Assembly: GCA_023263945.1 (NCBI GenBank)
Contig: JALQTW010000002.1
Coordinates: 124,001 to 188,000, forward strand
From: Patescibacteria group bacterium
GTDB taxonomy: Bacteria > Patescibacteriota > Gracilibacteria > Peribacterales > Peribacteraceae
Direction of reading: 5' to 3'
Length of the DNA: 64,000 bases
Part shown: positions 43,601 through 53,357 of the stretch, piece by piece
How positions within the stretch are numbered: position 1 is the first letter of the stretch
Layout of the letters: every line of letters starts with the position of its first letter
Notes under the pieces: generated by a model
Told to the model about the DNA's origin: nothing
The model's database searches: none
What the model saw: only the letters and a program-made list of their open reading frames with translations
Program-made: the position numbers and the translations under genes

Positions 43601-46600
43601 CTATCTCCGTCTCCTCACATACCCAATCCCTGCCGCCGCACCCGTTGCAATGAGGATTACAAGACCAGGGCCCGTCTGGGTTTGGGTTGCAGGGGGAATT
43701 GATGCTGGAAGAATAGTTCCTCCCCATGGATTTCCGGATGCTGTTCCTCCTGCAGTGTATCCCCCGATTTGTCCGGCAGTGTAGCCTCCTGCGATACCAC
43801 CTGCGGTATAGCCGCTTATTCCACCAGCAGAATATCCTCCGTTCTGACCAGAGGGTTGCCCTCCTGCAATTTCTCCTGCGGAATATCCTGTCACACTTCC
43901 TGCAGTTGCATTTTGCCCCACTGTTGCACCCTGCGTTGCATGCGCTCCAACAGTTTGACCTGCGTCCTGCCCAGCAATGTATCCCGCTGTTTGTCCGCCC
44001 GTTGCAATACCCGATCCTCCGGTTGTTGGAGCGGGATGTGCAGAGCTTGAGGGAATCTTCCGTTCGAGCAAACAAAAGTTGGAGCATCCGTCACGTTGTG
44101 TCAAATTTCCGTCATCACACTGCTCATTCGTATCCTTTGTACCGTCCCCGCAGACTGCAAGAGTACATGTGGGTCGACACTGATTTGGCAAGAAGGAATT
44201 GAGGGAACCCATATCACATTGTTCGCCCCGGCTTGGCTGTAAAATGCCGTCACCGCATGTGCCGCCAGAAACAATGGTCAGTTTGCAGGACGTTGTGCAG
44301 AAATCTGTATTGATAGAATTTCCGTCATCACACTGCTCACCTGCATCCACAATCTTGTCACCACAGCGCGCATTCGTGCAGTTAGTGCGGCAGTTATTCG
44401 CTATGTCACGGTTCTGCACACCGTCATCGCATTGTTCACCCGGTTGTTTCACGCCATCACCGCATCGGCTGTTTCCGATAGATCCGGATGTCGAGCCTCC
44501 ACTACTGGAACTGCTGGAAGAAGATGATTTTGAGGATGAGCTTCTGGATGAACCGCCGGAAGAACTCGATGATAAAGATGAAGATGCCGATGTGGATCTT
44601 GATGACTGTGATGAACCTCCGGAGGAACTTGAGGAAGCGGTTGATCTCGACGACTGCGATGAGCCACCCGATGAAGAAGAGGACGATGACCGAGATGACT
44701 GCGAAGATCCTCCACCAGAGGATGAGGATGATGTTCCCCGTGAACTTTGACTGGATGTTCCGGACGATCCGCCCGATGACGATGATGTCGATCGCGTTGA
44801 AGATGTTCCACCGGAACCACCGCCGGAATTTCCTGTCTGTCCCGCAGGACCTCCTGCAACTTGAGCGGTGCTTCCTCCACCACCTATTGTTCCTGCAATG
44901 CCTGCGGTACCCGCTGTACCGACGCCTGACGACCCTCCTGCAGGAATACATCCGCAAAAAGGCCGATCAAAAGGTCTATTTTGAATCTCTTCGCTTGTTA
45001 ATTGTTTATTCTTTACACATACTAATTCGGTAGAGTGCTGGAGACGTTGACACGTTCCATCCTCATCATTATCCGTACAGAAATCTCCTATCTCATGATA
45101 CGGTCGACATCGTGTGTCCTGACGGGTACATTCAAACGTAAGATAATTCCCCGCTACAAAACCACATACTCCTCTCTCGCCATGGGAAGTAGTGCATTCT
45201 GCTCCCGCGGTCTCAACGGTGCATTGGGAGAGAGAAACTTCCCTGGTAACTTGCGCACACACTTGATTTGCAGGGCAAGAACCACCACATATATTGTTGA
45301 TGGGATTGCATCGTTGTTCGGGGTTTACCACACACTGACATCCCGCATCAATTTGCCTGCATGTTGCATTTCCCTCGCACGTTCCTCCACATTGCGATCC
45401 ATTGAATCCGCAGGATTCCGATGGAGCTGCGCAGACGCAATTGGGAGAAGAACCACTGCTATCAAGTTTGCAGGATGTTCCCGATGCACATGTTCCTCCA
45501 CATTGCTGCCCGTTCCATCCACACGAAGAAGGACCTGAAGAGCGTGAGGAGATTTCTTTACATCCACATACACCATTCGTAAAACCACATACGCGGCCCG
45601 CACCGCAGTCGAACCCACCGCAGGATTGTGCTCCATTTGCATATGTTGTGAGCTGACAGCCAGAGCCACGACTGGAAGAAGAATTGGGCGTTATAGGCGA
45701 AACACATTCACAAGCGCCATAAGGGCCCTTTCCCGTGCCATACGCTCTCCCGCACACTTTTCCGTCCACACAATCGCCGCCACACTGTTCTCCCTCAAAT
45801 TGACCTGCTTCCTGACATGGAATTGGTGGATCATCCCCAGTACCGCCGGTTCCTACTGTTCTTCGAGGTGTCGAAGAGGAGCTTCTTGCAGTACTAAAAC
45901 ATCCACATGCATTATTATTCATTTGGCATTCCTTGCCTTCGGGGCAGGTGCCGCCACATGTACGAAGGCCTGGATTACCACTACCACCACTTACCAAGTG
46001 CTCTGAACAGTAAGACGGATTCGACGGCACAGAAGATGAACTTGTTTCCTTTTCAGGGTACTTACAATAGCAGTAATTATTTCCTGGATCAGCGCTAGCA
46101 CACTCACCAGATATATATTCCCATCCAGTTTCAGGATTCCAAGAACCAGTCTTCGGAGAACAATCTCCAGCACACCGAAGTGGCCCACCAGCAGGCGGTC
46201 CCCCTACTCTTCTGCAAGGATTCGGAACAGGAATGCCTGTGTTTCCTCCCGTTCCACCGTCATCGCCATTATTTCCCCCGTCATCTGCGCCCGCTGCATC
46301 ACCTTCTGTGCCAGCGCCATTTCCACCATCTCCCGGACCAGCCACATCTCCACCTCCTCCAGGACCTCCTCCGTCATTTTCATTTCCTTGACCATTATCG
46401 TCTGGGGTTCCTCCTGGTTGGTCAGGACCATTTCCTTGACCATCACCCCCATCAACTCCTCCTTGTCGTGGCCTTCCACAAACACCATTGTTGCAGTTCA
46501 ACGAATCAACTTTGTTGCCCTCGTTATCCTCGCATCCATTCGGTACTTCTGCCTGACATTCTGCATACTTTAAACAAACTGAACCGATTCCTGTGCATTT

Positions 46601-47944
46601 CACATTAGGATCTTTCTCTTGCCTCTTCTTACAATCATCGCAGGCTTTTTTTTGTGGTTCACAATTATTCTCAATATTACAATCCTTACAGCTTGTAAAG
46701 TAACCAGCGTTACAGGCAGCTCTCGTACAATCCATACAAAGTAGTTCGCCGCATTTCTCTCCATACCCAACTTTTAGTGCTTTATCTGACGGGGGGTTTT
46801 GTCCACAACATCCACCATTTGGTACAAAACGTTCTGTTTTAACAAACTTTCCACCATTCGGACACTCACACGTTGCGTCATTTGGGTCGGTGCTTCCTTG
46901 CGGTTGTTTGGTAATGCCCGGACCATTGTCACACTCACAACGAAGACAGATATTTTCCTTGCATCCACACGATTCGTTTCCATTGTCACCAAAAAGAGTA
47001 CATGTATTTCCTTCTTCACAAATTCCACCACATTGGAATGCTTCCCCTTTTTTAATGACATTCCCTTCCTTATTAGTTATCTCTCCACATGAATTAGAGC
47101 ATTTTCCGTCAACAGAAATAATATTTCCGGCAGGACACCTGCATCCTTTCCCTGGAATCATTTTTGCTTGCGGATCTTTACATTCTTCATTACATGGAAG
47201 ATCTGTATTAGCCACCTCCGCAAGAAGCGATCCAACAAAACTTTTTGTATCGAGTGGCCCTGTGAACAACTGAATAATGCTTGCAAAAAAGCCTCGCCAT
47301 CCGCTTGTAGGTATCACAAATGCATTTCCGAATGCGCATCCACATGTTCCATCTGACTGTTCTATTTGTCCAGAAGGGCAACAGGAACACTTATTTTCGT
47401 CGTCTGGAAGACATTGATTTCCGTTTTTGCAGACACCGGCACACACACCCAATAAGCCGCCACAACGAGCTTCGGAAGAAGAACTCGATGAACTGGAAGA
47501 GGTAGTAGAGGAGGAAGAAGCACATTCAGCTGTACCCTTTTTCCCATTTCCCGCCGGATGTTCCGGAGGAATGATGCAAGGATTGCAAATGAAGCTAGGA
47601 ATCGTGCCATTCATTGCATCGCACATATCCTGATTTCCTGCAGCACAGCCAGCTTTGCATGCACATGGCCAACCATGCCACTGATCTTGAGGGTTATCGA
47701 GATTGTGCTGACAAACTTGACTCCCACATTCGCGCGCAATTCTTTGTTCCTCTGTCTCTGGATTCCCAAAAGGTGCGTAATCACAAGGTCCAGAACCAGA
47801 ATTTGCCTGGGAAAGAAGTGCATCGTATTCCGCAAGAATTTTGCTATCCAACGACGATGTACTCCAGTACTTCCATCCAAATAGTATACCGATTGTTGCA
47901 AAAAACAGAATAATCGCGACAATGGCATGATGGGGGATCTTCAT
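43601..47944 (-). CDS. Large Cys-rich surface protein with Ser linkers (paralogue 3)
   Basis: 1447 residues. N-terminal signal anchor (HHAIVAIILFFATIGILFGW), a long run of EGF/knottin-like Cys-rich units (CGGTCASGTSCKLDSSG, CGGTCEGNATCRQIDAGC, CGGSCPANQVCAQV), a Gly/Asp/Asn-rich linker (about residues 500-590), a Ser-rich stretch, four Myxo_disulph units, a very extended Gly-rich module (about 80 residues of GYSAGEIAGG / GGYTAGQIGG words) and the shared C-terminal signal. A module PTSGWRGFFASIIQLFTGPL (about residue 210) also occurs in the paralogue at 50397. TAG stop follows the Arg tail directly. Upstream is a GATACA-type -10 about 11 bases from the start. Confidence 0.9.
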   Translation of the reverse strand: MKIPHHAIVAIILFFATIGILFGWKYWSTSSLDSKILAEYDALLSQANSGSGPCDYAPFGNPETEEQRIARECGSQVCQHNLDNPQDQWHGWPCACKAGCAAGNQDMCDAMNGTIPSFICNPCIIPPEHPAGNGKKGTAECASSSSTTSSSSSSSSSEARCGGLLGVCAGVCKNGNQCLPDDENKCSCCPSGQIEQSDGTCGCAFGNAFVIPTSGWRGFFASIIQLFTGPLDTKSFVGSLLAEVANTDLPCNEECKDPQAKMIPGKGCRCPAGNIISVDGKCSNSCGEITNKEGNVIKKGEAFQCGGICEEGNTCTLFGDNGNESCGCKENICLRCECDNGPGITKQPQGSTDPNDATCECPNGGKFVKTERFVPNGGCCGQNPPSDKALKVGYGEKCGELLCMDCTRAACNAGYFTSCKDCNIENNCEPQKKACDDCKKRQEKDPNVKCTGIGSVCLKYAECQAEVPNGCEDNEGNKVDSLNCNNGVCGRPRQGGVDGGDGQGNGPDQPGGTPDDNGQGNENDGGGPGGGGDVAGPGDGGNGAGTEGDAAGADDGGNNGDDGGTGGNTGIPVPNPCRRVGGPPAGGPLRCAGDCSPKTGSWNPETGWEYISGECASADPGNNYCYCKYPEKETSSSSVPSNPSYCSEHLVSGGSGNPGLRTCGGTCPEGKECQMNNNACGCFSTARSSSSTPRRTVGTGGTGDDPPIPCQEAGQFEGEQCGGDCVDGKVCGRAYGTGKGPYGACECVSPITPNSSSSRGSGCQLTTYANGAQSCGGFDCGAGRVCGFTNGVCGCKEISSRSSGPSSCGWNGQQCGGTCASGTSCKLDSSGSSPNCVCAAPSESCGFNGSQCGGTCEGNATCRQIDAGCQCVVNPEQRCNPINNICGGSCPANQVCAQVTREVSLSQCTVETAGAECTTSHGERGVCGFVAGNYLTFECTRQDTRCRPYHEIGDFCTDNDEDGTCQRLQHSTELVCVKNKQLTSEEIQNRPFDRPFCGCIPAGGSSGVGTAGTAGIAGTIGGGGSTAQVAGGPAGQTGNSGGGSGGTSSTRSTSSSSGGSSGTSSQSSRGTSSSSSGGGSSQSSRSSSSSSSGGSSQSSRSTASSSSSGGSSQSSRSTSASSSLSSSSSGGSSRSSSSKSSSSSSSSSGGSTSGSIGNSRCGDGVKQPGEQCDDGVQNRDIANNCRTNCTNARCGDKIVDAGEQCDDGNSINTDFCTTSCKLTIVSGGTCGDGILQPSRGEQCDMGSLNSFLPNQCRPTCTLAVCGDGTKDTNEQCDDGNLTQRDGCSNFCLLERKIPSSSAHPAPTTGGSGIATGGQTAGYIAGQDAGQTVGAHATQGATVGQNATAGSVTGYSAGEIAGGQPSGQNGGYSAGGISGYTAGGIAGGYTAGQIGGYTAGGTASGNPWGGTILPASIPPATQTQTGPGLVILIATGAAAGIGYVRRRR

Positions 47945-47990
47945 TGAAAAAAGTGTATCGCGCTGCGGGGATCTCTACAAACTGTTTTCT

Positions 47991-50363
47991 TTACCGCAAC
48001 CTTCTTCGTACATACCCAATCCCTGCAGCAGCACCCGTTGCGATGAGGATCACAAGACCAGGACCCGTTTGCGTTTGGGTGGCAGGTGGAATGGAAGTCG
48101 GAAGAATAGTACCTCCCCAGGGATTTCCGGATGCTGTATCTCCTGCAGTGTACCCTCCGATCTGTCCTGCGGTGTAGCCTCCTGCAATACCACCAGCAGT
48201 GTAACCTCCCGTCTGCTGACCGCTGATCGCTGACATCTGATCGCTCCCCTCTGACATCCGGCTACTCACGTCCGGTGCGGGCTTGAAGGAACTTTGATTC
48301 GGTGGAAGAGGACGATCGAACAAACAGAACGAAGAACAGCCATCCTGAGCAGCGACATTGCCGTCATCGCACTGTTCATTCAAGTCGATAATGGCATCAC
48401 CACAGAACGGAATAAGGCAGGTCGGGCGACACATGGAGGGGCTATACGCATTGCGGGGACCCATGTCACATTGTTCTCCCCTGTCGGGCTGCAGGAGACC
48501 ATCTCCACAGATTCCGACGGATGCAAAGGTGAAGGTACACGTTGTTGTGCAGAAATCGGTATTGATGGTGTTGCCATCATCACATTCTTCGTTGATATCA
48601 CGAATGCGATCTCCGCAAACAGGCAGGCGACAATTTGTACGGCATGCTCCGGGTGTATCTGCATTCGTGTTTCCGCTGTCACACTGTTCGGGGGGTTCGA
48701 TGATGTTGTTGCCGCACAACGGTGATGGGGATGAAGAGCGGGATAGCAAGGACGATCGCGATGATGAGAATTGAGAAGAGGTTTTTAATGATGAACTGGA
48801 GGAACGTGATGATCCGGAAATTTTGCTGCTTGATGCTGTTCCGGAAGACCTAGAACTACTGGAGCTGGAGCCGGAAGCTCGGGATGAAGATCCCGATGAA
48901 GGATTCGACGAACGCGATGTGGCACTGCTTCCTGATGAAGACGACGAGCTGCTGCTCCCTGATCTGGATGATTGGGAAGATCCTCCACTGGAAGATGAAG
49001 AGGAGGATGAAGATGAGGTATGTGATCGTGACGATTGCGATGATCCCCCAGAGGAACTTGATGAGGAGGATGCAGGAGATCGTGACGATTCTGATGAGCC
49101 GCCAGATGAAGAGGAGGATGATGTATGCGATTCAGATGAAGCTGAAGAACCTCCGTTCGATCCGGAACTGTTCGTCGTTCCCGGCGTACCTTCATTGGCT
49201 CCATCTGTGGAATCGCCGTCTCCGGAGGAATCACCTTGTGGGCCACCACTACTATCCGTTCCGGGTGGCGCACAGATGTTACTCACACAGATTCCGCCAT
49301 CGGGACAATCCCCATCAAAGTGACATTGTACTGATGAGGAAGATAAAGAAGAGGAATTTTCCACCGATGAACCGTGGGAAGAACTTGAGCTGGGTCCGAC
49401 GGAGAAATTGGTACCTACGGATGAAGAAGAGGGAGAACTCGCTTGCGAAGAGGAAGAACCATTACCGGAAGTATCTCCAGGTGTTCCGGCTACATCTCCT
49501 GGAGTACCAGTTATATCACCAGCTGTTCCTGCAATATCCCCTGGATCTCCTGCTGTCCCACTGACATCACCCGCATTTTTGCTGGAGCTTCCTTGAGGAT
49601 CTCCGTCCGATTTCTGGCTCGATGACTTATTTGTAGGACAAAGCTTCTGCACACATTTCGCCCTACACGCATCAGCCCCAGCACCGTCATAGCATCTATC
49701 ACTGCGATCCACACAGCAATTGTAGTAACATTGCTCGGAAGGAGTAGGCGGAGTGTCTGCTGGAGCTTCCTCATTGGCAGGAGCTGCAGAGCTTGAACCG
49801 CCCCCCCCTGCAGTTCCTCCACTATCACCTCCTCGTGCACTACACACACAACTCAAGACACACAGTCCTTTGTCATAGACACAATCTTCATATCCCCTCC
49901 TGCAAGAATCACGATTAACATCGTTATTAGGGTTTTTACAAGCAGCAGTTTGACCGTTTTTTTGGGCACAATCGTTGAACTCCTCATTGCATGAACTATT
50001 ACAACAGATTGCACTTGCAGTCACCTCAGAAGGGCAGCAAAGACCTGATGCAGCACTTGCAACGCATTTACATTTGCATCCAAAACCTAATTGACATTCA
50101 TATCCTTCCTTACATACTCCATCTTTTGCACATTCAAAATGCTGTTGCGGCGTTCCTTCACCGACAAGATGGAAACTATCGGCACATGCCTTATCAGGAT
50201 TAGGAGTGTTTGATGCAGCTTGAGATGATGCCTGCGATGAATTTTGCGCCTGACCAAAGAACGAAGAGAAATTTTTATTTCGTTGCAAAACAACAGTAAA
50301 AGCAATAAAAGAAGCCAGCACTGCGAGTAGTGTAACCGATAGAAACTTCCAACGACGCTGCAT
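47991..50363 (-). CDS. Ser-rich, disulfide-repeat surface protein (paralogue 4)
   Basis: 790 residues. Signal anchor (FLSVTLLAVLASFIAFTVVL), Cys-rich region with paired CC motifs (GLCCPSEVTASAICCNSSCN), a Gly/Asp/Thr repeat (GDIAGTAGDITGTPGDVAGT), about 150 residues of Ser-dominated linker, four Myxo_disulph units almost identical to those of the next paralogue, an in-frame heptamer run (RMSEGSDQMSAISGQQ), GGYTAG repeats and the shared C-terminal TQTGPG-membrane-Arg signal. TACAAT (50377-50372) lies 8 bases before ATG 50363 and TTAGCA 17 bases further, overlapping the stop codon of the upstream gene. Confidence 0.9.
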   Translation of the reverse strand: MQRRWKFLSVTLLAVLASFIAFTVVLQRNKNFSSFFGQAQNSSQASSQAASNTPNPDKACADSFHLVGEGTPQQHFECAKDGVCKEGYECQLGFGCKCKCVASAASGLCCPSEVTASAICCNSSCNEEFNDCAQKNGQTAACKNPNNDVNRDSCRRGYEDCVYDKGLCVLSCVCSARGGDSGGTAGGGGSSSAAPANEEAPADTPPTPSEQCYYNCCVDRSDRCYDGAGADACRAKCVQKLCPTNKSSSQKSDGDPQGSSSKNAGDVSGTAGDPGDIAGTAGDITGTPGDVAGTPGDTSGNGSSSSQASSPSSSSVGTNFSVGPSSSSSHGSSVENSSSLSSSSVQCHFDGDCPDGGICVSNICAPPGTDSSGGPQGDSSGDGDSTDGANEGTPGTTNSSGSNGGSSASSESHTSSSSSSGGSSESSRSPASSSSSSSGGSSQSSRSHTSSSSSSSSSSGGSSQSSRSGSSSSSSSSGSSATSRSSNPSSGSSSRASGSSSSSSRSSGTASSSKISGSSRSSSSSLKTSSQFSSSRSSLLSRSSSPSPLCGNNIIEPPEQCDSGNTNADTPGACRTNCRLPVCGDRIRDINEECDDGNTINTDFCTTTCTFTFASVGICGDGLLQPDRGEQCDMGPRNAYSPSMCRPTCLIPFCGDAIIDLNEQCDDGNVAAQDGCSSFCLFDRPLPPNQSSFKPAPDVSSRMSEGSDQMSAISGQQTGGYTAGGIAGGYTAGQIGGYTAGDTASGNPWGGTILPTSIPPATQTQTGPGLVILIATGAAAGIGYVRRRLR

Positions 50364-50396
50364 TGGAAAGGATTGTATCGGGAACCGAGTGCTTTG

Positions 50397-53258
50397 CTAA
50401 GACAATTTTTTCTTTACACCGCGCCGAACAATTCCAATCCCCGCAGCTGCTCCTGTTGCAACCAGGATGACAAGTCCCGGCCCTGTTTGCGTTTGCGTTG
50501 CCGGAGGGATTGCCGTTCGTACAACGGATCCTCCCCAAGGATTTCCGGATGCTGTACCACCTGCCGTGTACCCTCCGATCTGTCCGGCCGTATAGCCACC
50601 TGCAATGCCACCAGCAGTGTAACCTCCCGTCTGACCACTGCCTTCTGCCTTCTGACTACTGATCACTGACCACTGACTACTACTCATCGCTGCAGGGTTT
50701 AAGGAACTTTGATTCGGTGGAAGAGGACGATCGAACAAACAGAACGAAGAACATCCATCATAGGAGGCACTGTTGCCGTCATCACACTGTTCATTGAGGT
50801 CGATAATGCCATCGCCACAGGAGGGAATGAGACATGTTGGGCGACACATGGAGGGGCTATACGCATTGCGGGAACCCATGTCACATTGTTCTCCCCTATC
50901 GGGCTGTAGGAGACCATCTCCACAGATACCAATGGATGCAAGCGTGAAGGTACACGTTGTTGTGCAGAAATCGGTATTGATGGTGTTGCCGTCATCGCAT
51001 TCTTCGTATGCATCCCGTATGCGATCTCCACAAACCGGCAGTCGGCAATTTGTACGGCATGTTCCGGGTGTATCTGCATTCGTGTTTCCGTTGTCACACT
51101 GTTCGGGAGGTTCGATGATGCCGTTGCCGCAAAGAAGAGTGCGTGATGAAGAGGAAGACGAAGAACGAGAGGATGATGAAAGGGACGATCGTGAAGAGGA
51201 TGTTCCGCCCGATCCGGAACCAGAGGAACCCGATGCACTTCCCGATGATGCTTTACCGCTGGAACCACCCGAAGAACCGGAAGATGATTTTCCAGAGGAT
51301 CCTGAACTTCCTGATGAGCCAGATGAACCGGAAGATCCTGAACTCCCAGAGGAACCGCTGGAACCGGAGGATCCCGACGATCCAGAACTTCCTGATCCAC
51401 TGGATCCTGAGTGACCAGAACTTCCTGAAGAGCCAGATGAGCCAGTGCTCGAACTCCCGGAAGAACCACTGGAACCGGATGACCCTGAGCTTCCTGAGGA
51501 TCCACTGGAACCGGATGATCCCGTACCAGAACTACCAGAGGAGCCCGATGAACCTGAAGAACCAGAGGACCCTGACGAGGCAGCACCCGAACTCCCTGAT
51601 GAACCGCCAGAACCAGATGCACCACTACTACCAGACGAATTCCCGCTGGATCCTCCCGAGGAAGTACCACCAGAAGAACCTGAACTCCCCGCACCGCTTG
51701 AGCCTGAAGATCCACCAGAACCGGAAGACCCCGATGAGCCTGTACCCGAACTGCCAGAAGATCCGCTGGAAGTTCCTCCGGATGTTCCCGACGAGCCACC
51801 AGAGGAGCTTGTGCCATTTGATGACTGCGATGAGGAAGAAGTGGAACTTGTTTGCGATGAAGATGATGAAGATGAAGAAGAATCTGAAGAGCCACCCGAT
51901 GACCCTCCGGACGATCCGTTTGTTCCCGTGCTTCCGCCATTATTACCACCCTCATCTCCCGTTGTTGTTCCATTGTCACCACCATTGTCTCCTGCTGTTG
52001 CAGTTCCTCCTGAAGGTCCAGCAGGTCCATTGCCTCCTGGTGTCTGACCATTTCCATTGCCGGTACTACTGGAAGATCCAGGACAATTTTCTGCAACACA
52101 TTGTGCGCGACACTGGTTGTAACCATCTGCCGTTCTACATTTTGTGAATTCGAGATCTGTACCATTTTCGGTACAGCAATTGAAATAGCATTCTTGAGCA
52201 GCGTCTCCGGAACCATTTCTTGCATCACAAACACATGTAGCAACGCATTCACCTAATAATGCCTGACATTCATCATATCCCTTACGTCTCTTTACACAAT
52301 CAGCATCATCATAATTGTGACAGTCTGGTGTTGCGTTGACATTATTTTGCACACACACATCAAATTGGTTATTACATTCATCATTACAACATTGTGCACT
52401 TGCTTCTACCGTGGTTTTTCCTTTACACATCCCACCTGTACATCCTCCATTTCCATCATCTTCCATGCCTTCCGGACAAATACATTTTGCACTCCCCTTT
52501 TCTCCTTCCTTTACTTTTGGATCTTTACATTCCAAGACACATTGTGCGGAACAACCATCCCCATTCGTTTTGTTTCCGTCATCACATTCTTCATTTCCTT
52601 CTTTTTTATTATCTCCACATACACAAGGCGCTGGAGCATCGGGGTCTACTCCCTGTGCCAATAAATTCCCAAAAATGCTTTTGGGATCCAAAGGCCCTAC
52701 AAACCACTGAACGATACTCGCAATGAACCCACGCCATCCCGACGATGGAATAACGAGAGTATTTGTTGTAGAGCATCCACCGCATGTCCCATCCGGTGCT
52801 GGGTCACTACCATCCGGACAATGACATGCACACGACTGCGAGCAGGTCGTTCCATTACATGTTTTGATGGTTTGACATGTCCCGCCTCCCTGAAAATAGC
52901 AGGAGCCGCTGCATTCAGAAGGGTTCCAACCGCATTGCGGCTCAATGGAAGAGGAAGATGATGACGCATCGGAAGAGCTGCTCGCGGGCGGTGCGCTGGA
53001 AGAGGAGGCATTAGGACAATACTGGTTACATTTATCGATGCAGGTTTGATTTCCTCCACACGCCTGGATACATCCCTCTTTTCCTCCAGCGTTACAGCCA
53101 GCACATGCCTGCAAGCATCGCTCTTTTTGCGCTCCAGAAAGTCCTTTGCACTCGTTCGCACAGTTACATCCTGTAAGGACGATGGCCATCAACAGGAAAA
53201 AGATAACAAGCGGCCAACGATAGGAAACGCTGCGATGCAAAGTGGAGGGCGGGAACAC
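50397..53258 (-). CDS. Surface lipoprotein with long Gly-Ser-Ser tract and disulfide repeats (paralogue 5)
   Basis: 953 residues from GTG 53258; lipobox VLTGC. The frame is open to 53615, but that part overlaps the divergent mannosyltransferase gene; TATGCT with TTGCCG 18 bases upstream favours a start near 53258 (ATG 53300 is the alternative). Cys-rich domains first, including CGDNKKEGNEECDDGNKTNG and a module PSSGWRGFIASIVQWFVGPL shared with paralogue 3. Then about 250 residues of SSG/GSS repeat, four Myxo_disulph units, in-frame heptamer linker, GGYTAG repeats and TQTGPGLVILVATGAAAGIG with a basic tail. It is the paralogue nearest the O-mannosyltransferase gene. Confidence 0.87.
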   Translation of the reverse strand: MFPPSTLHRSVSYRWPLVIFFLLMAIVLTGCNCANECKGLSGAQKERCLQACAGCNAGGKEGCIQACGGNQTCIDKCNQYCPNASSSSAPPASSSSDASSSSSSIEPQCGWNPSECSGSCYFQGGGTCQTIKTCNGTTCSQSCACHCPDGSDPAPDGTCGGCSTTNTLVIPSSGWRGFIASIVQWFVGPLDPKSIFGNLLAQGVDPDAPAPCVCGDNKKEGNEECDDGNKTNGDGCSAQCVLECKDPKVKEGEKGSAKCICPEGMEDDGNGGCTGGMCKGKTTVEASAQCCNDECNNQFDVCVQNNVNATPDCHNYDDADCVKRRKGYDECQALLGECVATCVCDARNGSGDAAQECYFNCCTENGTDLEFTKCRTADGYNQCRAQCVAENCPGSSSSTGNGNGQTPGGNGPAGPSGGTATAGDNGGDNGTTTGDEGGNNGGSTGTNGSSGGSSGGSSDSSSSSSSSSQTSSTSSSSQSSNGTSSSGGSSGTSGGTSSGSSGSSGTGSSGSSGSGGSSGSSGAGSSGSSGGTSSGGSSGNSSGSSGASGSGGSSGSSGAASSGSSGSSGSSGSSGSSGTGSSGSSGSSGSSGSSGSSGSSGSSSTGSSGSSGSSGHSGSSGSGSSGSSGSSGSSGSSGSSGSSGSSGSSGSSGSSGKSSSGSSGGSSGKASSGSASGSSGSGSGGTSSSRSSLSSSSRSSSSSSSRTLLCGNGIIEPPEQCDNGNTNADTPGTCRTNCRLPVCGDRIRDAYEECDDGNTINTDFCTTTCTFTLASIGICGDGLLQPDRGEQCDMGSRNAYSPSMCRPTCLIPSCGDGIIDLNEQCDDGNSASYDGCSSFCLFDRPLPPNQSSLNPAAMSSSQWSVISSQKAEGSGQTGGYTAGGIAGGYTAGQIGGYTAGGTASGNPWGGSVVRTAIPPATQTQTGPGLVILVATGAAAGIGIVRRGVKKKLS
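51140..51925. repeat. Gly-Ser-Ser coding tract
   Basis: About 250 codons of SSG, GSS and SGG triplets on the minus strand. Serine is written with several codons (TCT, TCC, AGT, TCA, TCG) mixed irregularly and glycine with several as well, so the peptide repeat is cleaner than the DNA repeat. The dense GGA/TCC/GAT words make the region look like an acidic ORF on the other strand, which it is not. Confidence 0.85.
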
Positions 53259-53344
53259 AGAGAAGAAACATTGCCAAGCATAGCTACAGAGAGTGTCCAT
53301 CGGCAACCATTCATCCACCCCTTTCCAGTCTCTGAATCTCTCTT

Positions 53345-53350
53345 TACAAT
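53345..53350 (+). promoter_or_regulatory. -10 box of the O-mannosyltransferase gene
   Basis: TACAAT ends 7 bases before ATG 53358. A weak -35, TTTCCA (53322-53327), sits 17 bases upstream. The divergent promoter of paralogue 5 lies within 100 bases, so both could be controlled together. Confidence 0.55.
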
Positions 53351-53357
53351 CTCCGCA

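Noticed and set aside
51140..51925. Possible frameshift or assembly artefact in the repetitive tract
   Set aside because: The reading frame is intact through about 250 triplet-pattern codons and resumes in well-conserved disulfide repeats, so there is no sign of error from the sequence itself.
50699..52252. 517-codon minus-strand frame rich in His/Val/Leu/Pro
   Set aside because: A frame-shifted reading of the Gly-Ser-Ser tract of the real gene at 50397-53258.
53046..53357. N-terminal extension of the O-mannosyltransferase
   Set aside because: It lies antisense to the signal peptide and promoter of paralogue 5; the PMT family starts near MQTRIVPL, and TACAAT sits 7 bases before ATG 53358.
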